NCBI RefSeq assembly: GCF_012911865.1
Contig: NZ_JAAXYH010000002.1
Coordinates: 372,001-436,000, forward strand
Source of the DNA: Shewanella salipaludis
GTDB lineage: Bacteria > Pseudomonadota > Gammaproteobacteria > Enterobacterales > Shewanellaceae
DNA length: 64,000 nucleotides
Reading direction: 5' to 3'
Made by a program: the position numbers and the translations under genes. The first letter of the stretch is position 1. The number at the start of each line of letters is the position of its first letter. Below, piece by piece: positions 40,616-48,612 of the stretch. Below the pieces are notes generated by a model. The model was given only the letters and a program-made list of their open reading frames with translations, was not told the origin of the DNA and did no database searches.

Positions 40616-41836
40616 CTAGTTGGTGGCCCGCGCCAATACCTCGACCGGCACCTGCCGGGCCGCCTTGAACGCCGGATAGAGGCTCGCCAGCAGCCCCATC
40701 AGCATGACGCTGATGCCTATGAGCCGCAACTCGGTCCAATCCAGCCGTGGATACACAACTTGCGCCGCCCCAAAGTAGCTGGCACCGACGCCGAGATAGA
40801 GGCCGTCGTCGAACCCCTGCACTGTCGCCATCCCCGCCAGCAAACCTGACAGGGTTGCCAGCCCCAACATCAGCCCAGACTCGATCAAGAGTTGCAGCAA
40901 CAGCCATCTGGGCTTCATCCCCAGTGCCTGCAGCAGGCCAAACTCCCGCATGCGTTCGAACACGGCCACCAGCAGGGTGTTAATCAAGCCGAAAGACACC
41001 AGGGCGAAAGACACCAAGATCCATATCCAGATGCTGCCCTCACTCATTTCCATCAGTGCCTTGGTGAAGGGCTGCAACTCATCCCAGGCCCTGACCTCCA
41101 GCTCGCCGGCCTGCTGCGCCAAACGGGCCGCAGTCACGCCGGAGTCCTGCTCATCGGCGAGCCGATACACCAGCTCGGAAAAGTCGTCGCCTATCTGCAG
41201 CAGCGCCTGCGCCTGAGGTAAGGTTATGAAGACACTGTATTTTTCGATATCCGGCTGCGAGGAAAAAATCCCAACAATCCTCAGCCCCCGCTCCTCTATG
41301 CCGCCGTCGGCTCCCTGACTCATCAGCACCAGGCGCCGGCCCAGGCGGGTTTGCAGCCGCTTGGCCAGCTGTTCGCCGAGCAGGATCCCCCGCTCGTCGG
41401 CGGAGACGAAGTAATGCCCGTCAACCACGGCATGGGGAATGAAGGACAGCCCCTGCTCGCGCTCGGGCTCAATCCCCAGCAGCTCGACCGGCGCGCTTTC
41501 CCGCTCGGTACGTATCATGGCCGGGACCCTGACCCGTCTGGCAAAGTGGCTGACGGGCGGCCGGGTCAAGATCTCGGCCACGCCGGACGGCAGATGCGAG
41601 ATCCTATGGTCGACATTGGGATCGTCCAGATAGCCGGGGGCGTGGATCTGCCCATGGCCCGTGAGGTTGTTGATCGTCTCGACCACTGCGGCCCGCGACC
41701 AGGCCCGCATGAATGCCCCCATGGTCACCATGGAGTACACGGCCACGAAAATGGCCAGCATGGTCAATAAGCTGCGGCGCCTGTTGCGCCACAGATTGCG
41801 CCAAGCCAGGGGGAAGATCAGGCTCAAGCTCCCCAT
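40616..41836 (-). CDS. FtsX/MacB-type ABC transporter permease (second)
   Basis: A 406-residue inner-membrane permease with one N-terminal helix (LAWRNLWRNRRRSLLTMLAI), a large periplasmic domain and three C-terminal helices in the FtsX domain. The true start is the ATG at 41836, which overlaps the stop of the first permease gene by one base (TGATG); longer readings enter that gene in another frame. The paired permeases probably form a heterodimer. Confidence 0.9.
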   Translation of the reverse strand: MGSLSLIFPLAWRNLWRNRRRSLLTMLAIFVAVYSMVTMGAFMRAWSRAAVVETINNLTGHGQIHAPGYLDDPNVDHRISHLPSGVAEILTRPPVSHFARRVRVPAMIRTERESAPVELLGIEPEREQGLSFIPHAVVDGHYFVSADERGILLGEQLAKRLQTRLGRRLVLMSQGADGGIEERGLRIVGIFSSQPDIEKYSVFITLPQAQALLQIGDDFSELVYRLADEQDSGVTAARLAQQAGELEVRAWDELQPFTKALMEMSEGSIWIWILVSFALVSFGLINTLLVAVFERMREFGLLQALGMKPRWLLLQLLIESGLMLGLATLSGLLAGMATVQGFDDGLYLGVGASYFGAAQVVYPRLDWTELRLIGISVMLMGLLASLYPAFKAARQVPVEVLARATN

Positions 41837-43065
41837 CAGACGGCCCTCATGGCGCTGACTATCTCCAGCCTGCGGATCCTGAACACGGGATAGAGTCCGG
41901 CAAGCGCCAGACACAGGGCGATGCAGCCGGGCCCCAGCAGGAGGGTTGCCCAGGTCAAGCTCGGGTATAAGGTGGCATCCAGACCGAACTGCTTGAACAC
42001 GGCCTCGGCTTCCTCGAAGCGGATCCCCGTCTGCTGATAGTAGTAACTCACCACAGCCCCTATCGCCAGGCCGGCGACGATACCCAGGGACATCACCAAT
42101 AGAGACTCCAGCCATACCAGCCTGCCGAGCAACCCTGGGCCGACGCCGAGCGCCATCATCATGCCAAACTCCCGGGTTCTCTCCATCACAGTCATCAGGG
42201 CGGTGTTGAGCAGGGACAGGACTATCACCAGGATCAGCACCAGGTACATGGCCATTGCCGAACTTATGTCCAGCTTGATCGCCTTGAACAGCGCCGGCTG
42301 CATTTCCTGCCAATCCCGCAGCGCCAGATCCCGGCTCGCCAGGTAACGCCTAAGGGCCGCCGGATAAGCCGGTAATAACTCGATTTCCCCCCCGGCGACG
42401 ACCAAGGCATGGATCTCCCCTTCCATGGAGAAGGTTTGTTCGAAGCGCGCCAATGGCATCTGCGCCAATTGCCGGTCAAGCGGCTTCAGGCCGCTGGCGA
42501 AAATGCCCACCACCCTGAGGGAGTCCACCGCCAGCGCCCCTTCCCTGCCGGCCCCCAGCAGCGTCAGCCGGTCGCCCGGCTGGAGCCGTAAATTCTTCGC
42601 CAGCCCTTCCCCCAAGACGATCTCGTCGGTCGCCGCCGAGGCGTCGGGACTCAGGTAACGCCCCTGCCTGATATTGGCCGGCAATGAGGAAAACAGCGGC
42701 TCCTTGTCGGCCTCCACCCCTGTGAGTTGGGCGCCGAAACTGCGCTGCCCGGATGACAGCAAGGCGAAGCCGTTGGCACGGCGGGCCAGAATGGCGTGGG
42801 GAAGAGACAGCTTAAGCTCACGCTGCAGCGCGGGGTTAAGCTCGAAGCTGGCCGCCATGACGGGTTCGGCCAAATATGCCTGCCGCTGGATCTGGGCGGC
42901 GCCATCCAATATGCCTATGCTGCCGTTAACCATGGCCCTATAGCTGCCCAGCTGCATGGCCGGCAGGAAGATGACGATGGCGCAGGTCGAGGCCACCGCC
43001 GCCGCGCTGAGCCAGGTGCGCCGCGGCTGCCGCCATATGTTGCGCCACGCCAATGCCAGCAACAT
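41836..43065 (-). CDS. FtsX/MacB-type ABC transporter permease (first)
   Basis: A 409-residue permease with the same layout as its neighbour: LAWRNIWRQPRRTWLSAAAV at the start, a periplasmic domain, and an FtsX domain containing LLNTALMTVMERTREFGMMMALG. It starts 1 base after the stop of the LolA-like gene. The two permeases share the WRNxWR opening, which suggests an old duplication. Confidence 0.9.
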   Translation of the reverse strand: MLLALAWRNIWRQPRRTWLSAAAVASTCAIVIFLPAMQLGSYRAMVNGSIGILDGAAQIQRQAYLAEPVMAASFELNPALQRELKLSLPHAILARRANGFALLSSGQRSFGAQLTGVEADKEPLFSSLPANIRQGRYLSPDASAATDEIVLGEGLAKNLRLQPGDRLTLLGAGREGALAVDSLRVVGIFASGLKPLDRQLAQMPLARFEQTFSMEGEIHALVVAGGEIELLPAYPAALRRYLASRDLALRDWQEMQPALFKAIKLDISSAMAMYLVLILVIVLSLLNTALMTVMERTREFGMMMALGVGPGLLGRLVWLESLLVMSLGIVAGLAIGAVVSYYYQQTGIRFEEAEAVFKQFGLDATLYPSLTWATLLLGPGCIALCLALAGLYPVFRIRRLEIVSAMRAV

Positions 43066-43066
43066 C

Positions 43067-43876
43067 TCAGTCGGGTCTCCAGGGGCGGGGATTGCGCAGA
43101 TTGGACTGGGTAAACATGAAACCCGGTAACGCCAAATCGAAGAAAGCCTGCCGGGTGGCTATCTCGGTCCAATGCCCAGGCTCGGCATAGTTGACCATGC
43201 GCATCCGCACAGGATATTGCCGTCCCCCCAAGGGGGCGATCTCCAGGGTCTTCATCTCCTTCACCAGTTGCATCTCCTGGTCATAAAACTGCTCGTACAG
43301 CAAGATATGATCCTCACGGATCGCCAGCACTTCCTTACCCCATACCACGGGCGCATCTGGCCTGGGGGTCGCCTTGATGAAGTGCTGCACATGCTCCCCC
43401 ATGGGCTCACTGCCCAGCAGCTGCAGGGTGAATTCGGTCAGCAAGTGATCCGATTTGGCGAGATCATTGTAGGAAAAGTCGCTGCCCATCCAGGACTGGG
43501 TCATCATGCTGGTGGGTAACTTGATCACCTGATTCAGCTTGGGGGCGAAGATCCACATATCGTTGTTGAGTTTCAAGGTGGCATTCCCCGCCTCCTTCGG
43601 CGGAGCGGTGAAGCGGATCAGGGCATCCTTGTCGCCGCGGGTCCAGCTGTTCAGGCTCATGCTTCTTTGCCACTCGGGGCGATGTATGGTCATGGAGACT
43701 TCGGCGTAGGAACTCATGCCGCGCCATTGATCCAATGCCCCCTGCACCAGGGCAACGGCTTTGGCATCGGAAATCAGGGTATCGGCCCCCGCCGAAACGC
43801 CACTGAGTGATAGCACGGCCGTGAGCAACAGCTTGCCCGTCAGCCTGAACCTGGTACAGGCCCCCAATCCATTCAT
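43067..43876 (-). CDS. LolA-like outer membrane lipoprotein-sorting protein
   Basis: A 269-residue periplasmic protein with a signal peptide (about 1-28). The segment SLNSWTRGDKDALIRFTAPP and the MWIFAPKLNQVIKLPTSMM strand are typical of the outer-membrane lipoprotein-sorting (LolA-like) fold, which carries a hydrophobic ligand in a half-barrel. It is the first gene of a five-gene operon: LolA-like, two FtsX permeases, LolD-type ATPase, barrel. The expected job is to shuttle a lipid or lipoprotein between membranes. GGGGGATGAG precedes the ATG. Confidence 0.85.
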   Translation of the reverse strand: MNGLGACTRFRLTGKLLLTAVLSLSGVSAGADTLISDAKAVALVQGALDQWRGMSSYAEVSMTIHRPEWQRSMSLNSWTRGDKDALIRFTAPPKEAGNATLKLNNDMWIFAPKLNQVIKLPTSMMTQSWMGSDFSYNDLAKSDHLLTEFTLQLLGSEPMGEHVQHFIKATPRPDAPVVWGKEVLAIREDHILLYEQFYDQEMQLVKEMKTLEIAPLGGRQYPVRMRMVNYAEPGHWTEIATRQAFFDLALPGFMFTQSNLRNPRPWRPD

Positions 43877-44174
43877 CTCATCCCCCCGCGGGTATTCATT
43901 GCGGCATCCGCCCGGCAATAGCCTGGGCCGGACGCCAATATTTGCCAATAGCAATTAACAGCTTAGTTAACATATCCGCAAGTTTCGAACCCGATGCCGC
44001 CAGGGCCAGCCAAGGCGGGCCCGCTGTCGGGGTGCGGGATAGCCGGGCGTTCCGAGTCTTCCTGGGCTTTCCGGGACCTTCCCAGAGCTTTATGGCTAAA
44101 CTTATGTTTACAGGAGCCATGGACCAGGGGCAGCCCCACCTGTCTGGGCCAGCTATGGTGAGCGCCGGGTGACT

Positions 44175-44666
44175 ATGATGAAAAACAAAGCACATTATTC
44201 TAGGTTCGGAAAATTCATCCAGGACATCTCCCTGCACACCCCCTTCGTCAGGCTGGTGCTGATCTTGGTCTTGCTCTGGCTGATATTCTCCGCCGGCCTG
44301 TACCTGGCAGACAGGGACATGAACGGCACCACGCTGCATTCCTACCCGGACGCCTTGTATTGGGGCATTGCCGCCTTTTCTACCGCAGGCATAGCCGATC
44401 CCCCTATCTCAGGCATGGCCAAACTCATAGGGGGTCTGTGGATAGTGCTGGGCTCCACCCTCTTCTTCGGCGCCATAGTCGCCACTGTGACCGGCTATTT
44501 CATGCGTCCCCTGCAGCGGCCCCACAAGCAGATCATAGACACCATAGAATATAACCTGGAACAGTTGACGGATCTGACCCTGGAAGAGTTGGACCTGCTG
44601 AAGGAAACCGTCGACGCCCTGATAGAACATGTGGAACACTTGAAGGCGAGGCAGCCGAAGGAGTAG
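44175..44666 (+). CDS. Two-helix ion channel family protein with an unusual filter
   Basis: A 163-residue inner-membrane protein. The first helix is at about 25-47 and the pore segment reads LYWGIAAFSTAGIADPP, followed by a second helix (GLWIVLGSTLFFGAIVATVTGY). The layout is that of Ion_trans_2 potassium channels, but the TVGYG filter is replaced by TAGIADPP. The charged C-terminal part (about 105-163) is helical and may form a coiled coil. I use the ATG at 44175; GTG 44169 and ATG 44178 are alternatives. Ion selectivity is unknown. Confidence 0.75.
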   Translation: MMKNKAHYSRFGKFIQDISLHTPFVRLVLILVLLWLIFSAGLYLADRDMNGTTLHSYPDALYWGIAAFSTAGIADPPISGMAKLIGGLWIVLGSTLFFGAIVATVTGYFMRPLQRPHKQIIDTIEYNLEQLTDLTLEELDLLKETVDALIEHVEHLKARQPKE

Positions 44667-44857
44667 ACATAGGCGCCTTGAGCCACCGCCGGGTACCAGG
44701 CAATTCAAGAGATAGGCGGTACGAGGCATAAGTTGGCGCAGCCTTGCCGGCACTAGGCCGCAGACCGGTATGAAAATGTTGGCTTTAACATGACTCTTGA
44801 TTAACGCGTCACCGGCCCCAATCTCTGTTGAATAGGAATGCACAATAGGATAGCTAA

Positions 44858-45487
44858 ATGGAATATTTACTGGCTGTGATGCTCTTCGCCGTTTCATCAT
44901 CTGTGACCCCTGGGCCAAACAACATCATGGTGATGACATCCGGCGTCAACTTCGGCATCAAGAAAAGTTTGCCTTTACTGACGGGAATTTGTGTCGGTTT
45001 TACCCTGATGCTCTTGTTGGTCGGCTTGGGGTTTGCCCAATTATTCCAGGTGTTCCCCCAGCTGCACTTCGTCATTAAATGCATAGGGACAGTCTACTTA
45101 TTGTATCTGGCATACCTGATTGCAAGATCGGCAGGCACCCTGAGCTCGGCCTCCCAGGCCAAGCCTTTCACCTTCATGAAAGGTGCACTGTTTCAATGGG
45201 TGAATGCCAAGGCCTGGGTAGTGGCAACCGGGGCCATAGCCGCCTTCACCACGGTTGGGACCGGTTTTTACAGTCAAAACCTGACGATCGCCCTGACCTT
45301 TTTCATCGTGTCTTTTCCCTGTGTCGGCGTTTGGCTGCTGTTTGGTTCCATGCTTAAAAATCTGCTGCAGAACGAGCGCAAGAGAAGGGTCTTCAACTAT
45401 ACGATGTCGGGGTTACTGGTATTATCCGTCGCTCCCGTCATCAAAGAGATACTCGGACAGCTAAGCCTGACAAGCACTGTCACCTGA
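44858..45487 (+). CDS. LysE family amino-acid exporter
   Basis: A 209-residue inner-membrane exporter of the LysE/RhtB family. The family signature is SVTPGPNNIMVMTSGVNFG near the start, followed by about six hydrophobic helices. It is related to the second LysE gene at 60278, with which it shares the signature and the FQWVN segment. Substrate is unknown. Confidence 0.92.
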   Translation: MEYLLAVMLFAVSSSVTPGPNNIMVMTSGVNFGIKKSLPLLTGICVGFTLMLLLVGLGFAQLFQVFPQLHFVIKCIGTVYLLYLAYLIARSAGTLSSASQAKPFTFMKGALFQWVNAKAWVVATGAIAAFTTVGTGFYSQNLTIALTFFIVSFPCVGVWLLFGSMLKNLLQNERKRRVFNYTMSGLLVLSVAPVIKEILGQLSLTSTVT

Positions 45488-45805
45488 GCCACAAGGGTGG
45501 CCCTGTTACTGCCGCGCCAACGAGACAACATACTGGGATGTCCATATATGTATGTCCGCCGCTGCGGCAACATCCTTGAGTGGACCATTGGACCATGGGA
45601 ACAATATGACCGGGCCCCTGCTTTTATCCTGAACCCAAGCGTATCCTGCTGAGTCCGGTTTTGTATGCCGGCATGGGAACACCTCAATGACTCATTGGGT
45701 GTCCCTAAAACGAAACCCGGCTCGATAGAGCGCTCAGGCACGCTTTGCAGACAAAGTGCTTGCTGAAATCCAGAGGTACCAGTAGCTTAGTCACACAGTG
45801 ATCGT
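45488..45805. other. Noncoding stretch before the cassette-like region
   Basis: No convincing gene is seen. There is an imperfect hairpin near 45674-45705 (GGGAACACC pairing with GGGTGTCCC around a CAATG/CATTG inner stem). No integron integrase is present. Confidence 0.4.
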
Positions 45806-45900
45806 AGATAACAGGCGCAGCTCGCAGCCATTTATAAAAACAAGGAGTGCCAGCATGCTTTGCGCTGGTCCGAGCTGATAGACGCGCATGCGCGTTATAC
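45806..45900 (+). other. attC-like site 1
   Basis: A 95-bp stretch with the nested palindrome expected of an integron attC site. Outer boxes are GATAAC (45807) and GTTATAC (45894). Inner boxes are CAGCTCG and CGAGCTG (45818 and 45870), with a CCAGC/GCTGG centre. The DUF6817 gene begins 34 bases later. The right core does not fully match GTTRRRY, so this call rests on the folding pattern. Confidence 0.5.
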
Positions 45901-45933
45901 AAAGGTTATGCGACCTAAAGGAAATTAAGATTT

Positions 45934-46467
45934 ATGGATAAGTTTGGAATGCTTCAAGATCTTGGTGCAGGCGACTTTCAGCACCTCAATGGCTCACTGG
46001 AAGCACACCTAAAAGGCACTGAGAAAGTTCTAAAAAGTTGGGGTAGTATTGAGTTACTTCAAGTGGCAGGCCTGTATCACGCAGCTTATGGCACTGCGGG
46101 TTTCGACGAAAATATGGTGTCGCTAAATCAGCGACAAGAAATTGCTCGTGTTATTGGTAATAACGAGGAAGCATTGGTTTATTTGTATTGTTCCTGCGAT
46201 AGAGATTATGTTTTCCCTCAATTTGGTAAAGTTCAAGAAATTCAATTTAAAGACAGGTTTAATGGTTCAGTCTTTAAACTCGACGACTCAATGGCGAAAT
46301 TGCTTTGTGAGCTAACTGTCGCCAATGAATTAGAGCTTGTATACAGCAGTCAAGAGTTCAAATTAAAGTATGGAGCAGAGCTAATGGAATTGTTCCAAGG
46401 CATGGATAGTTACTTAAGTTACGAGGCTCGAAAGGCGTACAAATCAGCGTTGTCGAATTTCGCATAA
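45934..46467 (+). CDS. DUF6817 family protein in a cassette-like unit
   Basis: A 177-residue soluble protein. The segment FQHLNGSLEAHLKGTEKVL, followed by VAGLYHAAYGTAGF, matches the HD-like DUF6817 pattern. Codon use is more AT-rich than in neighbouring chromosomal genes. Its stop codon TAA lies inside the left core GCATAAC of the next attC-like site, exactly as in integron cassettes. Biochemical function is unknown. Confidence 0.75.
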   Translation: MDKFGMLQDLGAGDFQHLNGSLEAHLKGTEKVLKSWGSIELLQVAGLYHAAYGTAGFDENMVSLNQRQEIARVIGNNEEALVYLYCSCDRDYVFPQFGKVQEIQFKDRFNGSVFKLDDSMAKLLCELTVANELELVYSSQEFKLKYGAELMELFQGMDSYLSYEARKAYKSALSNFA

Positions 46468-46572
46468 CAAGGCGTTTAAGAGTGATTCTGAATTAAACCA
46501 TTTGCTGTGGGTGGCCTGATTCTGATCCTAAAACGGGTCAAGTTCACTGAACACCACAGTCACTTGTTAGGC
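46462..46572 (+). other. attC-like site 2
   Basis: A 111-bp element. Left core GCATAACAAG (46462) pairs with CTTGTTAGGC (46563-46572); the right core GTTAGGC fits GTTRRRY. The left inner box GGCGTTTAAGAGTGATTC resembles the GCGTTTAAGAG motif of Vibrio and Shewanella attC sites. An inner pairing of CTGTGGGTG with CACCACAG is also seen. Confidence 0.7.
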
Positions 46573-46596
46573 CATTAGTTGCGAGATGCCCTTAAC

Positions 46597-46944
46597 TTAC
46601 CAAGTTTGAAACGATAATTTCATCGACTCAATAGCTTCATTAGACAACCAGAGAGTTGCATTAACGTCTGACTCTATTAAATCAACGATTCCCTGACGAG
46701 GACCATTTCGCCATTGCTCCGTTGCATAGAATTCATTCTGTGAAAACTCAAGATGTTCTAAACTGTCATACGCTCTAATCAAAAAATAAGCATCTTCGTC
46801 ATGGACTGATTGACCATAGACCACCACATCCATTCCCCAGTCTAAATGGAGAGGCATACTTTGGTTAGCGACTAATTGATGAAACTTATTACCACTTCCC
46901 TTCTTAAGTTTATAAGTACGAATTTCGATCAACTTCTTTGTCAT
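46597..46944 (-). CDS. NIPSNAP family protein in a cassette-like unit
   Basis: A 115-residue ferredoxin-like-fold protein. The opening LIEIRTYKLKKGSGNKFH and the middle YFLIRAYDSLEHLE are typical of the NIPSNAP family. It starts at ATG 46944 with GGAGGAAAC immediately upstream, 12 bases after the right core of attC-like site 3. That close spacing is usual for cassettes. The AT-rich codon use differs from most of the window. Function unknown. Confidence 0.82.
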   Translation of the reverse strand: MTKKLIEIRTYKLKKGSGNKFHQLVANQSMPLHLDWGMDVVVYGQSVHDEDAYFLIRAYDSLEHLEFSQNEFYATEQWRNGPRQGIVDLIESDVNATLWLSNEAIESMKLSFQTW

Positions 46945-46955
46945 GTTTCCTCCAT

Positions 46956-47053
46956 GGCCTAAGGCCTGCAATAAGGTGTGACAAGCGCTTGCCATACTTG
47001 AGCGAGGCGAAACCTGCAAGCGTTTGGGATCAGTCTTAAATGCTTCATTATGC
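46956..47053 (-). other. attC-like site 3
   Basis: Read on the minus strand, a 98-bp element opens with GCATAAT and GCATTTAAGACTGATCCC, resembling the left part of site 2. It contains CAAACGCTTG and CAAGCGCTTG inner boxes and ends in CCTTAGGCC. The core bases are degenerate (AAT rather than AAC, CTTAGGC rather than GTTAGGC), so the site may be worn. The GNAT stop codon lies in its left core. Confidence 0.6.
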
Positions 47054-47458
47054 GTGAGGTTTAAACTTTTTTGTCATTCCTTGGCAAGATGGAGAAACAA
47101 GTTTGTATCCCAACTTTTCGTAAAATACTGGTTCATCCGCAATCATTGAAACATACGAACCTTCTAAGGCAACTGACGATAAATAGTTATCTATATACTC
47201 CATGACTTTTCGTCCCAGCCCTTTCCCTTGGTAAGTTGGATCAACGGCAACATCCACCACTTCAAAATTACACGCACCATCACCAACGACACGACCCATC
47301 GCAACCAAAGCCTCACCATGTCGTATTGAGATCCCATACAGGCTGTTTGGCAATGCAATTGTGGCAGCCTTAAGAGACTTTGGTGATAAGCCTGCTTTCA
47401 CGCGCATTTCGCAGAATTCTTTCGGACTAGGGACGTTTTCTTCGTATGTTATTTTCAT
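47048..47458 (-). CDS. GNAT family N-acetyltransferase in a cassette-like unit
   Basis: A 136-residue acetyltransferase. The acetyl-CoA motif is VAVDPTYQGKGLGRKVMEYI, with a C-terminal EPVFYEKLGYKLV segment. The ATG at 47458 has AGGAGTGGTATAGC upstream. Its TAA stop lies in the left core of attC-like site 3, so the gene and site together look like one cassette in reverse orientation. Acceptor substrate unknown. Confidence 0.88.
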   Translation of the reverse strand: MKITYEENVPSPKEFCEMRVKAGLSPKSLKAATIALPNSLYGISIRHGEALVAMGRVVGDGACNFEVVDVAVDPTYQGKGLGRKVMEYIDNYLSSVALEGSYVSMIADEPVFYEKLGYKLVSPSCQGMTKKFKPHA

Positions 47459-47542
47459 GCTATACCACTCCTTTTGCTTGCATTCGAAGCATACACTCAA
47501 CAACTGTATAAATAAACAGTTAAAGTGTATTTTGCTTAACAC

Positions 47543-47600
47543 GCATAACGACGTGATTGGCCTGCCAACTTGGTTGGCAGCCAATCACCTGCCGTGGGCC
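47543..47600. other. attC-like hairpin with one bulged base (site 4)
   Basis: A GCATAACG core (47543) is followed by a 16-bp stem: GTGATTGG plus CTGCCAAC pairs with GTTGGCAG plus CCAATCAC (47553-47588). The loop is TTG and there is a single unpaired C at 47561. Extrahelical bases are a hallmark of folded attC sites. The other core, near 47592, is poor. Confidence 0.5.
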
Positions 47601-48612
47601 TTCACACAGCTCTTATTGCAGGGGCAGCAGTGACACACCGGCTCTTGATCTCACAGGAAGCCCCCCTGTAGGCTCGACGGCGACAAAATGCCTCGGTAAT
47701 TCCCCCGAAAATAGCAACACCAGTTCGCCTTCTGCCAGACAGGAGTCTCAATGCCGCGCAGGGCAGGACGCCCGAGAGCGGCCATGGCTCTCGTTCGCTG
47801 CATATCGCTACGCGATGCTCACCCTGTCGCCAACAGTCACTGGTGCAACAGTGCCCTCTCTAATGCTCCCCTTAGGCTTCAAAGTTAACAAGCATCAAGA
47901 CAACAGATGTTCCAGCTACAAGCGCTGCTGCGGATGACACATATCCCCTTCGAAGTTGCCGAAAAACATTGGAGAAATTGCGTGAAAAAGGCAAGGCGAA
48001 TGCTCGGCTACGACGAGCTAGCCTCAGGTGAGCCAGGGATGGCGAATATGAGGCGCTAGCAAATTTCTTCATAAGTTTGAGGACCATTGCTTGTACAAGA
48101 GCAACTTCGTGGGACGTCATGGCGGATGCAAGGAGGACAGGACGAGCAGTCCTCCTTGCCCGGCTCTTGATTTAAACCTGGGGCGGGAAGCCCACGACGT
48201 TCTCGGCCGCAAGGCCGTCACAGGTTAATTTAAGCCATGACACTCTCGGCTGATGCCAGCGATGCCAATCCAGCCATTCGAAGCTGATATCTATGATGCA
48301 ACTCATCACCTGCCGTGGGCCTTCACACTGTTACCCCTGCGGCACGCAGCAAGTCCGTCCCTGGATGCTCTGCGGCGAATTCCCTTTCACCGAAGGCCGC
48401 CGGTGCAACAGTGCCGTCTCTGGTGTTCCCCTTAGGCTTCAAAGTTAACAAGCATCAAGACGACAAATGTTCCAACGAGTAGCGAGGGGACGATTTAAGC
48501 TATACTGAACTCATGCATTAATGGCAGATACAGTATCTATAAAGTGCATTACTCTATTTGTTAATGCACATGAAAAATAGCTAGATATTTTAAGCAGGAG
48601 CAATGTGTATAC
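47601..48612. repeat. Noncoding kilobase with a diverged duplication
   Basis: No convincing gene is seen. A 73-bp segment at 47842-47914 recurs at 48402-48474 with about 6 mismatches, 560 bp apart. A 24-bp exact match precedes each copy (47584-47607 and 48305-48328). The words CCGGCTCTTGAT (47639 onward) and CGGCTCTTGAT (48160 onward) also recur. A perfect 11-bp hairpin GCAAGGAGGAC/GTCCTCCTTGC lies at 48128-48159. Just before the next gene, GTGCATTA and TAATGCAC (48543-48568) form an inverted repeat. Confidence 0.8.

Noticed and set aside
41837..42313. N-terminal extension of the second FtsX permease
   Set aside because: The extension reads the first permease gene in another frame. The true start is the ATG at 41836, overlapping the upstream stop.
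47872..48120. Minus-strand 82-residue open frame in the cassette-adjacent noncoding region
   Set aside because: It overlaps the duplicated 73-bp segment, lacks a clear ribosome site and matches no family I recognise. Coding is possible but unsupported.
45488..48612. Insertion sequence or transposon in the cassette region
   Set aside because: No transposase frame and no terminal inverted repeats with target duplications were found. The palindromes fit attC better.
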